A stretch of 15,632 nt of DNA from the NCBI GenBank assembly GCA_036337765.1, contig JAYZDP010000092.1, positions 1 through 15,632 of the forward strand, in the 5' to 3' direction. The number at the start of each line of letters is the position of its first letter. Within the stretch, counting starts at the first letter, position 1. Below the pieces are notes generated by a model that saw only the letters and a program-made list of their open reading frames with translations, had not been told where the DNA came from and did no database searches. The translations under genes were made by a program, and so were the position numbers. Origin of the DNA: JAYZDP01 sp036337765 (GTDB lineage: Bacteria > Acidobacteriota > Thermoanaerobaculia > Multivoradales > Multivoraceae). Shown here in pieces: positions 6,930 to 12,758 of the stretch.

Positions 6930-6972
6930 GGTCACTTCAGTCGGTTCTGCGGTGGGGACGGAGGTCACTTCA
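6930..6972. repeat. Direct repeat in the divergent promoter region
   Basis: GGTCACTTCA occurs at 6930-6939 and again, identically, at 6963-6972. The two copies are 33 bases apart, about three helical turns, which would put bound proteins on the same face of the DNA. They lie in the 187-base gap between the divergent phosphatase cassette (start 6888) and the sulfotransferase-like gene (start 7076). The only other notable element in this gap is a TGTAAT box at 7034-7039, without a good -35, about 36 bases before the 7076 start. Confidence 0.35.
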
Positions 6973-7075
6973 TCACGAAGCGCCAAGCGAAGTCCACGAT
7001 CCGATTTCAGGCCGTTCAAGCGGGCCGATTCGATGTAATCTCGCCCCTCAGAGCGACTCCCCGGAGACAACGTAA

Positions 7076-7687
7076 ATGAGTGGTGGACTGTCAGGTTTGC
7101 TGCGCCGATTTCGAGTCGGCGAGCCCGTCGTCGTGGTCTCTGGCCTGCCGCGCTCAGGCACCTCGATGGCGATGAAGATGCTCGAGGCGGGCGGCGTCGA
7201 AGTCGTCACCGACGGCATCCGCTCGGCCGACACCGACAATCCGAAGGGCTACTACGAGGACGAGAGAGTCAAGGATCTGGCCAAGATGGACGACCGCTCC
7301 TGGCTGCGCGGCGCCCGTGGCAAGGCGATCAAGATCATCTCCTTTCTGCTAAAGGACCTGCCCGAGGACAACGACTACAAGGTCGTCTTCATGCAGCGCG
7401 AGCTCTCCGAGGTGTTGGCCTCGCAGCAGAAGATGCTCGACCATCGCGAGGAGGACTTAGAGACCGAGGACGACGCGATGGCTGACCTCTACATCGAGCA
7501 CCTGCGCCAGGTGAAGTTCATGGTCGGCTACCGACGCCACTTCGACACCCTGTTCGTGAAGTACAGCGAAGTGCTGGCCGATCCCGAGCCGCACGCGCGT
7601 CTGGTCAACGCCTTCCTCGGCGGCGAGCTCGACGAGCGCGCCATGGTCGAGGTTGTCGACCCGGATCTCTACCGCAACCGAGCCTAG
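7076..7687 (+). CDS. Sulfotransferase-like P-loop protein, 203 aa
   Basis: The start is the ATG at 7076, with GGAGA at 7063-7067. Near the N-terminus, VVVVSGLPRSGTSMAMKML (SGLPRSGTS at 22-30) is the PAPS 5'-phosphosulfate-binding loop of sulfotransferase-family proteins, and VVFMQRELSEVLASQQKML (Arg108, Ser116) fits the 3'-phosphate-binding segment. The segment DNPKGYYEDERVKDL resembles the N-P-x-G-(Y/F)-(W/Y)-E motif of bacterial sulfotransferase-like proteins. At 203 residues it is shorter than the typical 250-300, lacking most of the C-terminal acceptor-binding part, but the frame is intact and the end (VVDPDLYRNRA) looks natural. It would transfer sulfate from PAPS to an unknown acceptor, if it is catalytic. 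It is divergently transcribed from the phosphatase cassette and lies 15 bases before the YheT-like gene. Family is fairly sure; activity is not. Confidence 0.85.
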   Translation: MSGGLSGLLRRFRVGEPVVVVSGLPRSGTSMAMKMLEAGGVEVVTDGIRSADTDNPKGYYEDERVKDLAKMDDRSWLRGARGKAIKIISFLLKDLPEDNDYKVVFMQRELSEVLASQQKMLDHREEDLETEDDAMADLYIEHLRQVKFMVGYRRHFDTLFVKYSEVLADPEPHARLVNAFLGGELDERAMVEVVDPDLYRNRA

Positions 7688-7702
7688 GGCGGTCCGCGGC
7701 GC

Positions 7703-8710
7703 GTGCGTCCGTCGCCGACAGGTCCCGCGATCTTCGAACCGTCGCGCTGGTTACGCTGGCCGCACGGCCAGACCGCATGGAGCCCTCTGTTTCGAAGCCA
7801 GACCCCGCCGGAGGCGCGACAGGTTTACTGGCCGACGCCGGACGGCGACCGACTGAGCGTCTGGTTACGCCAGGAGTCCGACTCGGCGCCGTGGGTCTTG
7901 CTGCTGCACGGTCTCGAGGGGTGCTCGCGTTCCAACTACATTGTCGGATTGCGCTCGGCGTTCGCGGCGCTGGGTTGGAACGTTGCGGCGTTGGAGTTCC
8001 GCTCGTGCGACGGGATGCTCAACTCGGCGCCACGCCTATACCACTCGGGGGAGACGACCGACCTGGCACTCGTGGTTTCCGAGCTCCAGTCGCGACTCGG
8101 CGCCCGAGAGCTCTATCTGGTGGGCTTCTCGCTGGGCGGCAACGTGGTGGCCAAGTGGCTCGGTGAGTGCGGCGACGGCGTCGGCGAGATCGTCATTGCA
8201 GCCGCGCTGGTCAGTCCCCCGTTTGACCTCACGGTTTCGGGACCAGCCATCGATCGAGCGCTGTCGGGTCTCTACGTCCGACGCTTCTTGCGCACCCTGA
8301 TTCCGAAGGGGTTAGCGAAGGCGCGCCAGTTTCCCGGGTTGCTCGACGAGCCGAAGATCGCAGCCAGTCGCACGTTCGAGGAGTTCGACACCTGGGCCAC
8401 CGCCGCACTGCACGGATTCGACGACGCCTGGGACTACTGGGAGAAGGTGGGCTGCGGGCAGTTTCTTGCCGCCGTCCGCGTGCCGACCTTGATCGTGGCG
8501 GCCGAAGACGATCCGTTCAATCCTGCTTCGTCCCTGCCGCGGGAGATCTGCAACGATTCTCCGTGGCTCCACCCCCGGTTCAGCGCTCGCGGCGGACACG
8601 TGGGCTTTGTGTATGGCGCCCCCTGGGGTACTCGACATTGGGCCGAAGAGCAGGTATTCGCGTTTTTCGAACGCATGCGAACGCTTTCGGGCACGACTGG
8701 GAACTCGTGA
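7703..8710 (+). CDS. YheT-family alpha/beta hydrolase
   Basis: This 335-residue protein starts at GTG 7703, 15 bases after the sulfotransferase-like gene. The N-terminus has the lid-like preamble of the YheT (COG0429) group, PVYWPTPDGD-like here as VYWPTPDGDRLSVWL. Then come the oxyanion strand WVLLLHGLEGCSRSNYI, the strand EFRSCDG with YHSGETTDL, the nucleophile elbow VGFSLGGNVVAKWLGE (Ser143), VPTLIVAAEDDPFNP (acid at Asp269/270) and GGHVGFV (His299). So a full Ser-Asp-His triad is present and the length is standard. Family members act as esterases or lipases of mostly unknown physiological substrate; they are cytosolic or membrane-associated with no signal peptide, as here. Tight spacing to its upstream partner and a 4-base overlap (GTGA) with the following small ORF suggest one transcript. 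Confidence 0.92.
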   Translation: MRPSPTGPAIFEPSRWLRWPHGQTAWSPLFRSQTPPEARQVYWPTPDGDRLSVWLRQESDSAPWVLLLHGLEGCSRSNYIVGLRSAFAALGWNVAALEFRSCDGMLNSAPRLYHSGETTDLALVVSELQSRLGARELYLVGFSLGGNVVAKWLGECGDGVGEIVIAAALVSPPFDLTVSGPAIDRALSGLYVRRFLRTLIPKGLAKARQFPGLLDEPKIAASRTFEEFDTWATAALHGFDDAWDYWEKVGCGQFLAAVRVPTLIVAAEDDPFNPASSLPREICNDSPWLHPRFSARGGHVGFVYGAPWGTRHWAEEQVFAFFERMRTLSGTTGNS

Positions 8711-8817
8711 AACCGCAATCGCGTAGCGGCAGTAGGGTCACCTATGCGCACTCGCGCGAGGTCGAGCTAGGCCAGATCGCCGCGCACCTGGCGCAGACCT
8801 ACCCCCGACTCGAATGA
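8707..8817 (+). CDS. Possible small protein, 36 aa
   Basis: A GTG at 8707 overlaps the TGA of the YheT-like gene in the sequence GTGA, a typical translational-coupling arrangement, and reads VKPQSRSGSRVTYAHSREVE then LGQIAAHLAQTYPRLE to TGA at 8815-8817. The second half could form an amphipathic helix. I do not recognise the product. The coupling and the plausible composition argue for a real gene; its short length and the fact that the same frame is open back to 8563 inside the hydrolase gene argue for chance. Confidence 0.35.
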   Translation: MKPQSRSGSRVTYAHSREVELGQIAAHLAQTYPRLE

Positions 8818-8851
8818 GGACTTTGGGTTGCGCCTAAAGACGATGCGTGAG

Positions 8852-8889
8852 GAGCGTCTGGGAGACGCTCGCCGCCGTCCGGGCGGCGA
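8852..8889 (+). terminator. Two tandem hairpins after the sulfotransferase/YheT operon
   Basis: GAGCGTCT (8852-8859) and AGACGCTC (8863-8870) form a perfect 8-base stem with a GGG loop. TCGCCGCC (8869-8876) and GGCGGCGA (8882-8889) form a second perfect 8-base stem with a 5-base loop. The two share bases 8869-8870, so they could be alternatives or stacked. They lie 35 bases after the last stop. Downstream, TGATTTCTCC is only mildly T-rich, so this is a weak intrinsic-terminator candidate or part of a larger structured RNA. Confidence 0.4.
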
Positions 8890-8951
8890 CTGATTTCTCC
8901 CAGATGATGCAGCTACTCGTTGCCGGTCAGCTAGGTATGGACCTCAGCGTC

Positions 8952-9051
8952 CCCCGCGGCGCCGGGGCCCCAGCCCGCTGATCGGGCTGGGTGAGCGAAT
9001 AGATGTTCGCTCCATCCCCGGGCGGTCGGAGGTTCGTCTGTCCGGCCGCCC
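8952..9051. other. Run of four consecutive hairpins in a 311-base gene-free gap
   Basis: The gap 8818-9128 has no convincing gene on either strand. Besides the tandem hairpins at 8852-8889 it holds four more inverted repeats end to end: CCCCG/CGGGG (8952-8967), CCCAGCCCG/CGGGCTGGG (8969-8991, 9-base perfect stem, 5-base loop), GAGCGAA/TTCGCTC (8993-9012, 7-base stem) and GGGCGGTCGGA/TCCGGCCGCCC (9020-9051, 11 base pairs with one G-T wobble, 10-base loop). Gaps between them are 1, 1 and 7 bases. They end 33 bases before a TATAAT box. This could be a structured leader, a small RNA, or a structured 3' region. Confidence 0.5.
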
Positions 9052-9060
9052 TGCTCGTGT

Positions 9061-9090
9061 GTGGCACTGCCTCCGGCCGCCGCCTATAAT
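9061..9090 (+). promoter_or_regulatory. Promoter candidate for the LuxE-like/dehydrogenase pair
   Basis: TATAAT at 9085-9090 is a perfect -10 box, conspicuous in this GC-rich sequence. GTGGCA at 9061-9066 gives four of six matches to the -35 consensus with an 18-base spacer. Transcription would start near 9097, giving a leader of about 32 bases with the ribosome site GGGAGA at 9115-9120 and the GTG start at 9129. Confidence 0.5.
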
Positions 9091-9128
9091 TCTCGGCCTC
9101 AACAACGACGACCTGGGAGATCCCTATC

Positions 9129-10205
9129 GTGAGCCCCGAAGACGCACGCACCGAGCTCGACGCGCACGTGCGCGAGATGATGCAGTGGCACTTCGACCCC
9201 GAGACAGGGTCGCCTTTCTGGCTCGACTTCGCATCGAGTCTCGACTTCGATCCCCGAGCCGATATCGAGACCTTCGCGGATCTGAAGAAGTTTCCGCCGT
9301 TCGAGGACGACTCCCTGCGCGGCGGCCCGGTTGAGCGTTGGGTGCCGAAAGGTTTGGCGGGAGAGCCGGTCTACGTTTTCGAGACCGGTGGTACGACCGG
9401 GCTGCCGAAGAGCCGGATCGCGATGGACGACTTCCGTACCGACTACGAGATCTTCTCCGACACCCTTCCGGAGGAGCACTTCCCCAGGGGCAAGAACTGG
9501 CTGATGCTGGGGCCGTCCGGTCCGCGCCGCCTGCGCCTCGCGGTGGAGCACCTGGCTCACTACCGCGGCGGCATCTGCTTTTGCATCGATCTCGACCCGC
9601 GCTGGGTGATCAAGTTGATCAAGAAGGGCTGGACCGAGCATCTCAAGGAGTACCAGGCCCACTGCGTCGAACAGGCAGTGAGCCTCCTGGGTGGTGGACA
9701 CGACATCCAATGCATGTTCGGCACGCCCAAGCTGATCGAAGCTCTGTGCCTGCGTCTCGAAGAGGACGGCACGACCATCCACGAGAGGGGCATCCAGGGC
9801 ATCTTCGCTGGCGGCACCGAGTTCACGCCGCAATGGACGCGCTTCGCGGTCGAGGAGCTTCTCGACGGCACCTTCATCACCCCCACCTATGGCAACACCC
9901 TGATGGGACTCGCCGCCTCGAGGCCGGTGACCGCCGAGGAGGGGTACAAGATCACCTACTACGCGCCGCAGCCGCGTGCCGTCATCCAGGTCGTCGATCC
10001 CGACGATCCGGATACCGTCGTCGACTACGGCGGTACTGGACGCGTGCGGCTGACAACGCTGACCAAGGAGTTCTTCGTTCCCGGATTTCTGGAGCGCGAC
10101 GAGGGCGAGCGCGAAAAGCCCTACGAGTCGTATCCCTGGGACGGGATCTCCGGTGTGAGACCGTTCGCCAAGCTCTCGTCAGGAACCACCGTTGGCGTCT
10201 ATTAG
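9129..10205 (+). CDS. LuxE/PaaK-like acyl-adenylating enzyme (AMP-binding superfamily)
   Basis: The start is GTG at 9129, 8 bases after GGGAGA. The 358-residue product has VYVFETGGTTGLPKSRIAMD, where FETGGTTGLPKS (84-95) is the phosphate-binding signature of adenylate-forming enzymes; FAGGTEFTPQWTRF (around 226-239); TPTYGNTLMG (251-260) at the position of the aromatic-G-x-T/S-E motif; and GTGRVRLTTL near the C-terminus, preceding the hinge. It lacks the full C-terminal lid domain of PaaK (about 430 aa) and is close in length to LuxE acyl-protein synthetase (about 370 aa). It should activate a carboxylic acid as acyl-AMP and pass it to CoA, a carrier or a protein. The aldehyde-dehydrogenase gene starts 13 bases after its stop, so a joint acid-to-aldehyde role is likely. 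The acid substrate cannot be inferred from sequence by eye. Confidence 0.85.
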   Translation: MSPEDARTELDAHVREMMQWHFDPETGSPFWLDFASSLDFDPRADIETFADLKKFPPFEDDSLRGGPVERWVPKGLAGEPVYVFETGGTTGLPKSRIAMDDFRTDYEIFSDTLPEEHFPRGKNWLMLGPSGPRRLRLAVEHLAHYRGGICFCIDLDPRWVIKLIKKGWTEHLKEYQAHCVEQAVSLLGGGHDIQCMFGTPKLIEALCLRLEEDGTTIHERGIQGIFAGGTEFTPQWTRFAVEELLDGTFITPTYGNTLMGLAASRPVTAEEGYKITYYAPQPRAVIQVVDPDDPDTVVDYGGTGRVRLTTLTKEFFVPGFLERDEGEREKPYESYPWDGISGVRPFAKLSSGTTVGVY

Positions 10206-10218
10206 AGGAAGACAAGCC

Positions 10219-11643
10219 ATGATCGACATCCCTCTCCTTCGCTGGGGCAAGCCCTACGACAGCCTCGAGAAAGACCCTGTAATCCACTTCGAGACTGGTG
10301 AGGAGCTGGCTCGGGTCAGCCGCGCCAATCCGGGCATGGTCGAGCGCGACATGCGTAAGGCCCAGCGGGCGCGCGAGGTGCTGCGCGAGATCCCCATCCC
10401 AGAGCTTCTGGAGATGATGAAAAAGGTCGCCGGCATCTACAACAGCGGCGAGGTGGAGCTCGGCAACGGCACGCAGTCGCCCGACGACTTCGCCCGTATG
10501 CAGTCGGCGACAACCGGCCTTCCGGAGCACATGTGCAAGGCCAACATGGAGAAGAACTCCTTCGTCCTCAACAACATGCGCGAGATTCTCGACTCGCTGA
10601 CGCGCGGCCTCCCACTGGACATCCTGAGTGCAGGAGAGGGCGTCGAGGACCGCGGTGTGCCGGTGAGCTACCAGGCGCTGTCGCCGGTGCTCGGACTCGT
10701 GCTGCCTTCGAACTCGCCGGGCGTGCACACGTTGTGGCTGCCGATCATTCCGCTGCAGATCGGGCTGGTGTTCAAGCCCGGTCCGCAGGAGCCCTGGACG
10801 CCGTTCCGTATGGTGCAGGCCTTTTTTGACGCCGGTGTGTCGCGCGAGGCCATCTCGATCTATCCCGGCCTGGGCGACATTGGCGCCGCGGTGCTCAACA
10901 CCTGCCCAAAGAGTCTGATCTTCGGCGGCACAGCCACGGTGGAGCAGTACGACGGCAATCCCGGGGTGCAGGTTCACGGCCCCGGGTTTTCGAAGATCCT
11001 TCTGGGGGACGATGTTGTCGACCAGTGGGAGGACTACATCGACGTCATGGCCGACTCGATCCTGCTCAACAGTGGCCGTGGTTGCATCAACTGCTCCGGC
11101 ATATGGGCCTCGCGTCACACCAAGGAGATCGCCGAGGCGTTGGCCGAGCGCATGGCCAAGGTCAAGCCGCTACCGGCAGCCGATCCCGAAGCGGCGCTCG
11201 CCGCCTTCACCGTTTCGGGAGTCGCGGAGGCGGTATCGAACCAGATCGACAGCCAGCTCGGCGAGGGCGGAGCCGAGGACATGACCGCCAAGGCACGGGG
11301 TGACGAGGGTCGTCACGAGTCCTTCGAGCGCTACGACCACCTGCTGCCGACGATCATCCACTGCCCGTCGCCTGAGGCACCGCTCGCGCACGCCGAGTAC
11401 ATGTTCCCGTTCGCGACGGTGGTCGAATGCCCGCAGGAGCAGATGATCGCAAAGATCGGCCCGACCCTGGTCGGCTCCGGCATCACCAACGACTCCCAGT
11501 TTCGCTCGCAACTGATGGACGCCACCAACATCGATCGCCTCAACCTCGGCGCGATCCCGACCATCAAGCTCGACTGGCTGCAGCCCCACGAGGGCAACAT
11601 CATCGAGTTCCTGTTCCGGCACCGGGCGTTTCAGGCGGCGTAG
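10219..11643 (+). CDS. Aldehyde-dehydrogenase-superfamily protein, probable acyl reductase (LuxC-like role)
   Basis: I use the ATG at 10219 (MIDIPLLRWGKPYDSL), 7 bases after AGAGGAAG, giving 474 residues. ALDH features: PVLGLVLPSNSPGVHTLW with Asn165 at the P-x-N-x-P position; the nucleotide-binding stretch IGLVFKPGPQEPWTP and IYPGLGDIGAAVL; and LLNSGRGCINCSGIW with Cys289 at the catalytic position. The usual Glu of E-L-G-G-K is absent: the aligned segment is VHGPGFSKILLGDD. Loss of that general base is typical of CoA-dependent, acylating ALDHs and LuxC, which run acyl thioester to aldehyde. The N-terminal 140 residues (HFETGEELARVS, MKKVAGIYNSGEVEL) differ from ordinary ALDHs. Placed directly after the LuxE/PaaK-like gene, it probably reduces the activated acyl group with NAD(P)H. 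No luciferase or LuxD-type gene is near. Confidence 0.85.
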   Translation: MIDIPLLRWGKPYDSLEKDPVIHFETGEELARVSRANPGMVERDMRKAQRAREVLREIPIPELLEMMKKVAGIYNSGEVELGNGTQSPDDFARMQSATTGLPEHMCKANMEKNSFVLNNMREILDSLTRGLPLDILSAGEGVEDRGVPVSYQALSPVLGLVLPSNSPGVHTLWLPIIPLQIGLVFKPGPQEPWTPFRMVQAFFDAGVSREAISIYPGLGDIGAAVLNTCPKSLIFGGTATVEQYDGNPGVQVHGPGFSKILLGDDVVDQWEDYIDVMADSILLNSGRGCINCSGIWASRHTKEIAEALAERMAKVKPLPAADPEAALAAFTVSGVAEAVSNQIDSQLGEGGAEDMTAKARGDEGRHESFERYDHLLPTIIHCPSPEAPLAHAEYMFPFATVVECPQEQMIAKIGPTLVGSGITNDSQFRSQLMDATNIDRLNLGAIPTIKLDWLQPHEGNIIEFLFRHRAFQAA

Positions 11644-11683
11644 GCCTGTGCCGCGAGCGGCGGCTTCGATCTGTCGGTCGAGG

Positions 11684-11697
11684 GCATCGATGCTAGC
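11684..11697. promoter_or_regulatory. Overlapping palindromes upstream of the secreted-protein gene
   Basis: GCATCGATGC (11684-11693) is a perfect 10-base palindrome, directly overlapped by GCTAGC (11692-11697). They lie in the 116-base gap between the dehydrogenase and the gene starting at 11760. This could be an operator; nothing else in the gap stands out. Confidence 0.2.
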
Positions 11698-11759
11698 GTT
11701 GTGGTCCGCTACTCGGGTTTCCAGCCATCGCCTTCCGCACCACCCGACAGCGGAGCGGA

Positions 11760-12743
11760 ATGCTGAAGTCTTGTCGCTACCTGGGCCTGTCGACTGTTCT
11801 GGCAGTCAGTGTCTGCCACTCGGCGAACGGTCTCGAGACCGACCAGCTCTTGGGCTGGGGCGTCGAGCTCGAGGATTCGGCGACGGCTCTCAACGAGTTC
11901 GTCAACGGTGAGATCGACGGCCTGCTCGCGAAGCTCGCGCGGAAGGGCCGCACTCCCGCATGCGAAGACGTCACGAAGAAGGTCTACAAGCGTGTGTTTC
12001 CGAGCCTTCTGCGGCCGCGCATCCGTCGGCGTTTGATTCGCGACTACGCCATCGATCGCTACCCAGGCGAGGACGTTGGCTACTTCGAGCATCTGAAGAG
12101 CAGCATCTACCGCAAGCCGGCCTTTCCGTTCATCCTTCCTCTGTGCAGAACGATGCGCGTCGGTGATGTCTACCTCGGGACCGACAAGCTCGGGCACTTC
12201 TTCGGCCAGGGGCGACGCTACTACAAGCGTTACCTGAAGGAACGGGAGGCCGGGGCGAGTGAACTGGACGCCGTGACCGCCACCGTGCGCAAGGGGGTGA
12301 AGCTGGAGGCGACCGTCGTGGGCGGGCTGGTCGATGGAGTCTTCTCGCACGCCGATCTCGAGGCGAACTATCAGGGGATGCTGCTGGCCCGGAGTTTCTG
12401 CGAGGGTCCGGATCCCGTACTCGTTCGCACTTCGGCCGGGTGGGCGCGGGGACACGACGTCGACATGCGCGCGTTCGTGAATCCGGCCTTCGACGAGAGC
12501 TACAACACCAGTTCCTTCAAGGCCTCGAGATGGAAGCGGGTGCGCCCGGTGATCGAGGCCGAGTACTGCCCGAGGATCGCGGACGACGACGTCCTGCAAC
12601 GATACCGGCGCTACGACGAGCTGGACGCCGAGAGCTTCTCTCGACGGCTCATTCGAGAGGAGTACCAGAGCCAGGGGAGGCACGTGCAGGCCGAGTACTC
12701 CGTCGCCGCGGTCTGCGCCACGACGACCGCAGCTCTACGATAG
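11760..12743 (+). CDS. Secreted protein of unknown function with GTDKLGHFF motif
   Basis: The start ATG at 11760 has CGGAGCGG just upstream. The 327-residue product begins with an export signal, MLKSCRYLGLSTVLAVSVCH, probably cut near SANG (about residue 24). I do not recognise a named family. Two striking blocks are VGDVYLGTDKLGHFFGQGRRYYKR (centred on residues 140-155; written here across a continuous run of about 24, key residues D136, D142, K143, H146, G149) and GGLVDGVFSHADLEANYQGM (188-207; D200, N203). The first resembles the D-K-x-x-H-F core of YfiM/VanZ-like envelope proteins. The remainder is rich in Arg and Tyr with a few Cys (C68, C129, C214), possibly disulfides in the periplasm. 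It lies alone downstream of the LuxE-like pair and overlaps the convergent transporter gene by 9 bases. Confidence 0.8.
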   Translation: MLKSCRYLGLSTVLAVSVCHSANGLETDQLLGWGVELEDSATALNEFVNGEIDGLLAKLARKGRTPACEDVTKKVYKRVFPSLLRPRIRRRLIRDYAIDRYPGEDVGYFEHLKSSIYRKPAFPFILPLCRTMRVGDVYLGTDKLGHFFGQGRRYYKRYLKEREAGASELDAVTATVRKGVKLEATVVGGLVDGVFSHADLEANYQGMLLARSFCEGPDPVLVRTSAGWARGHDVDMRAFVNPAFDESYNTSSFKASRWKRVRPVIEAEYCPRIADDDVLQRYRRYDELDAESFSRRLIREEYQSQGRHVQAEYSVAAVCATTTAALR

Positions 12744-12758
12744 GAAGACGTCGTAGAG
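12733..12758. terminator. Inverted repeat spanning the overlapping convergent gene ends
   Basis: CTCTACGA (12733-12740) and TCGTAGAG (12751-12758) form a perfect 8-base inverted repeat with a 10-base loop. The arms and loop contain both stop codons: TAG on plus at 12741-12743 and TAG on minus at 12737-12735. The position makes it a candidate bidirectional transcription stop built into coding sequence. There is no U-tract on either side. Confidence 0.4.

Noticed and set aside
9062..9067. TGGCAC as a sigma-54 -24 element
   Set aside because: No TTGC-type -12 element at the required distance; the TATAAT box downstream fits a sigma-70 promoter better.
8818..9128. attC-like recombination site or CRISPR array in the hairpin-rich gap
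   Set aside because: The inverted repeats differ from each other in sequence and length, with no repeat unit, no spacers and no integrase or Cas gene nearby.
9982..11118. 378-residue minus-strand open frame
   Set aside because: Antisense to the LuxE-like and dehydrogenase genes, which have clear motifs; a high-GC antisense artefact.
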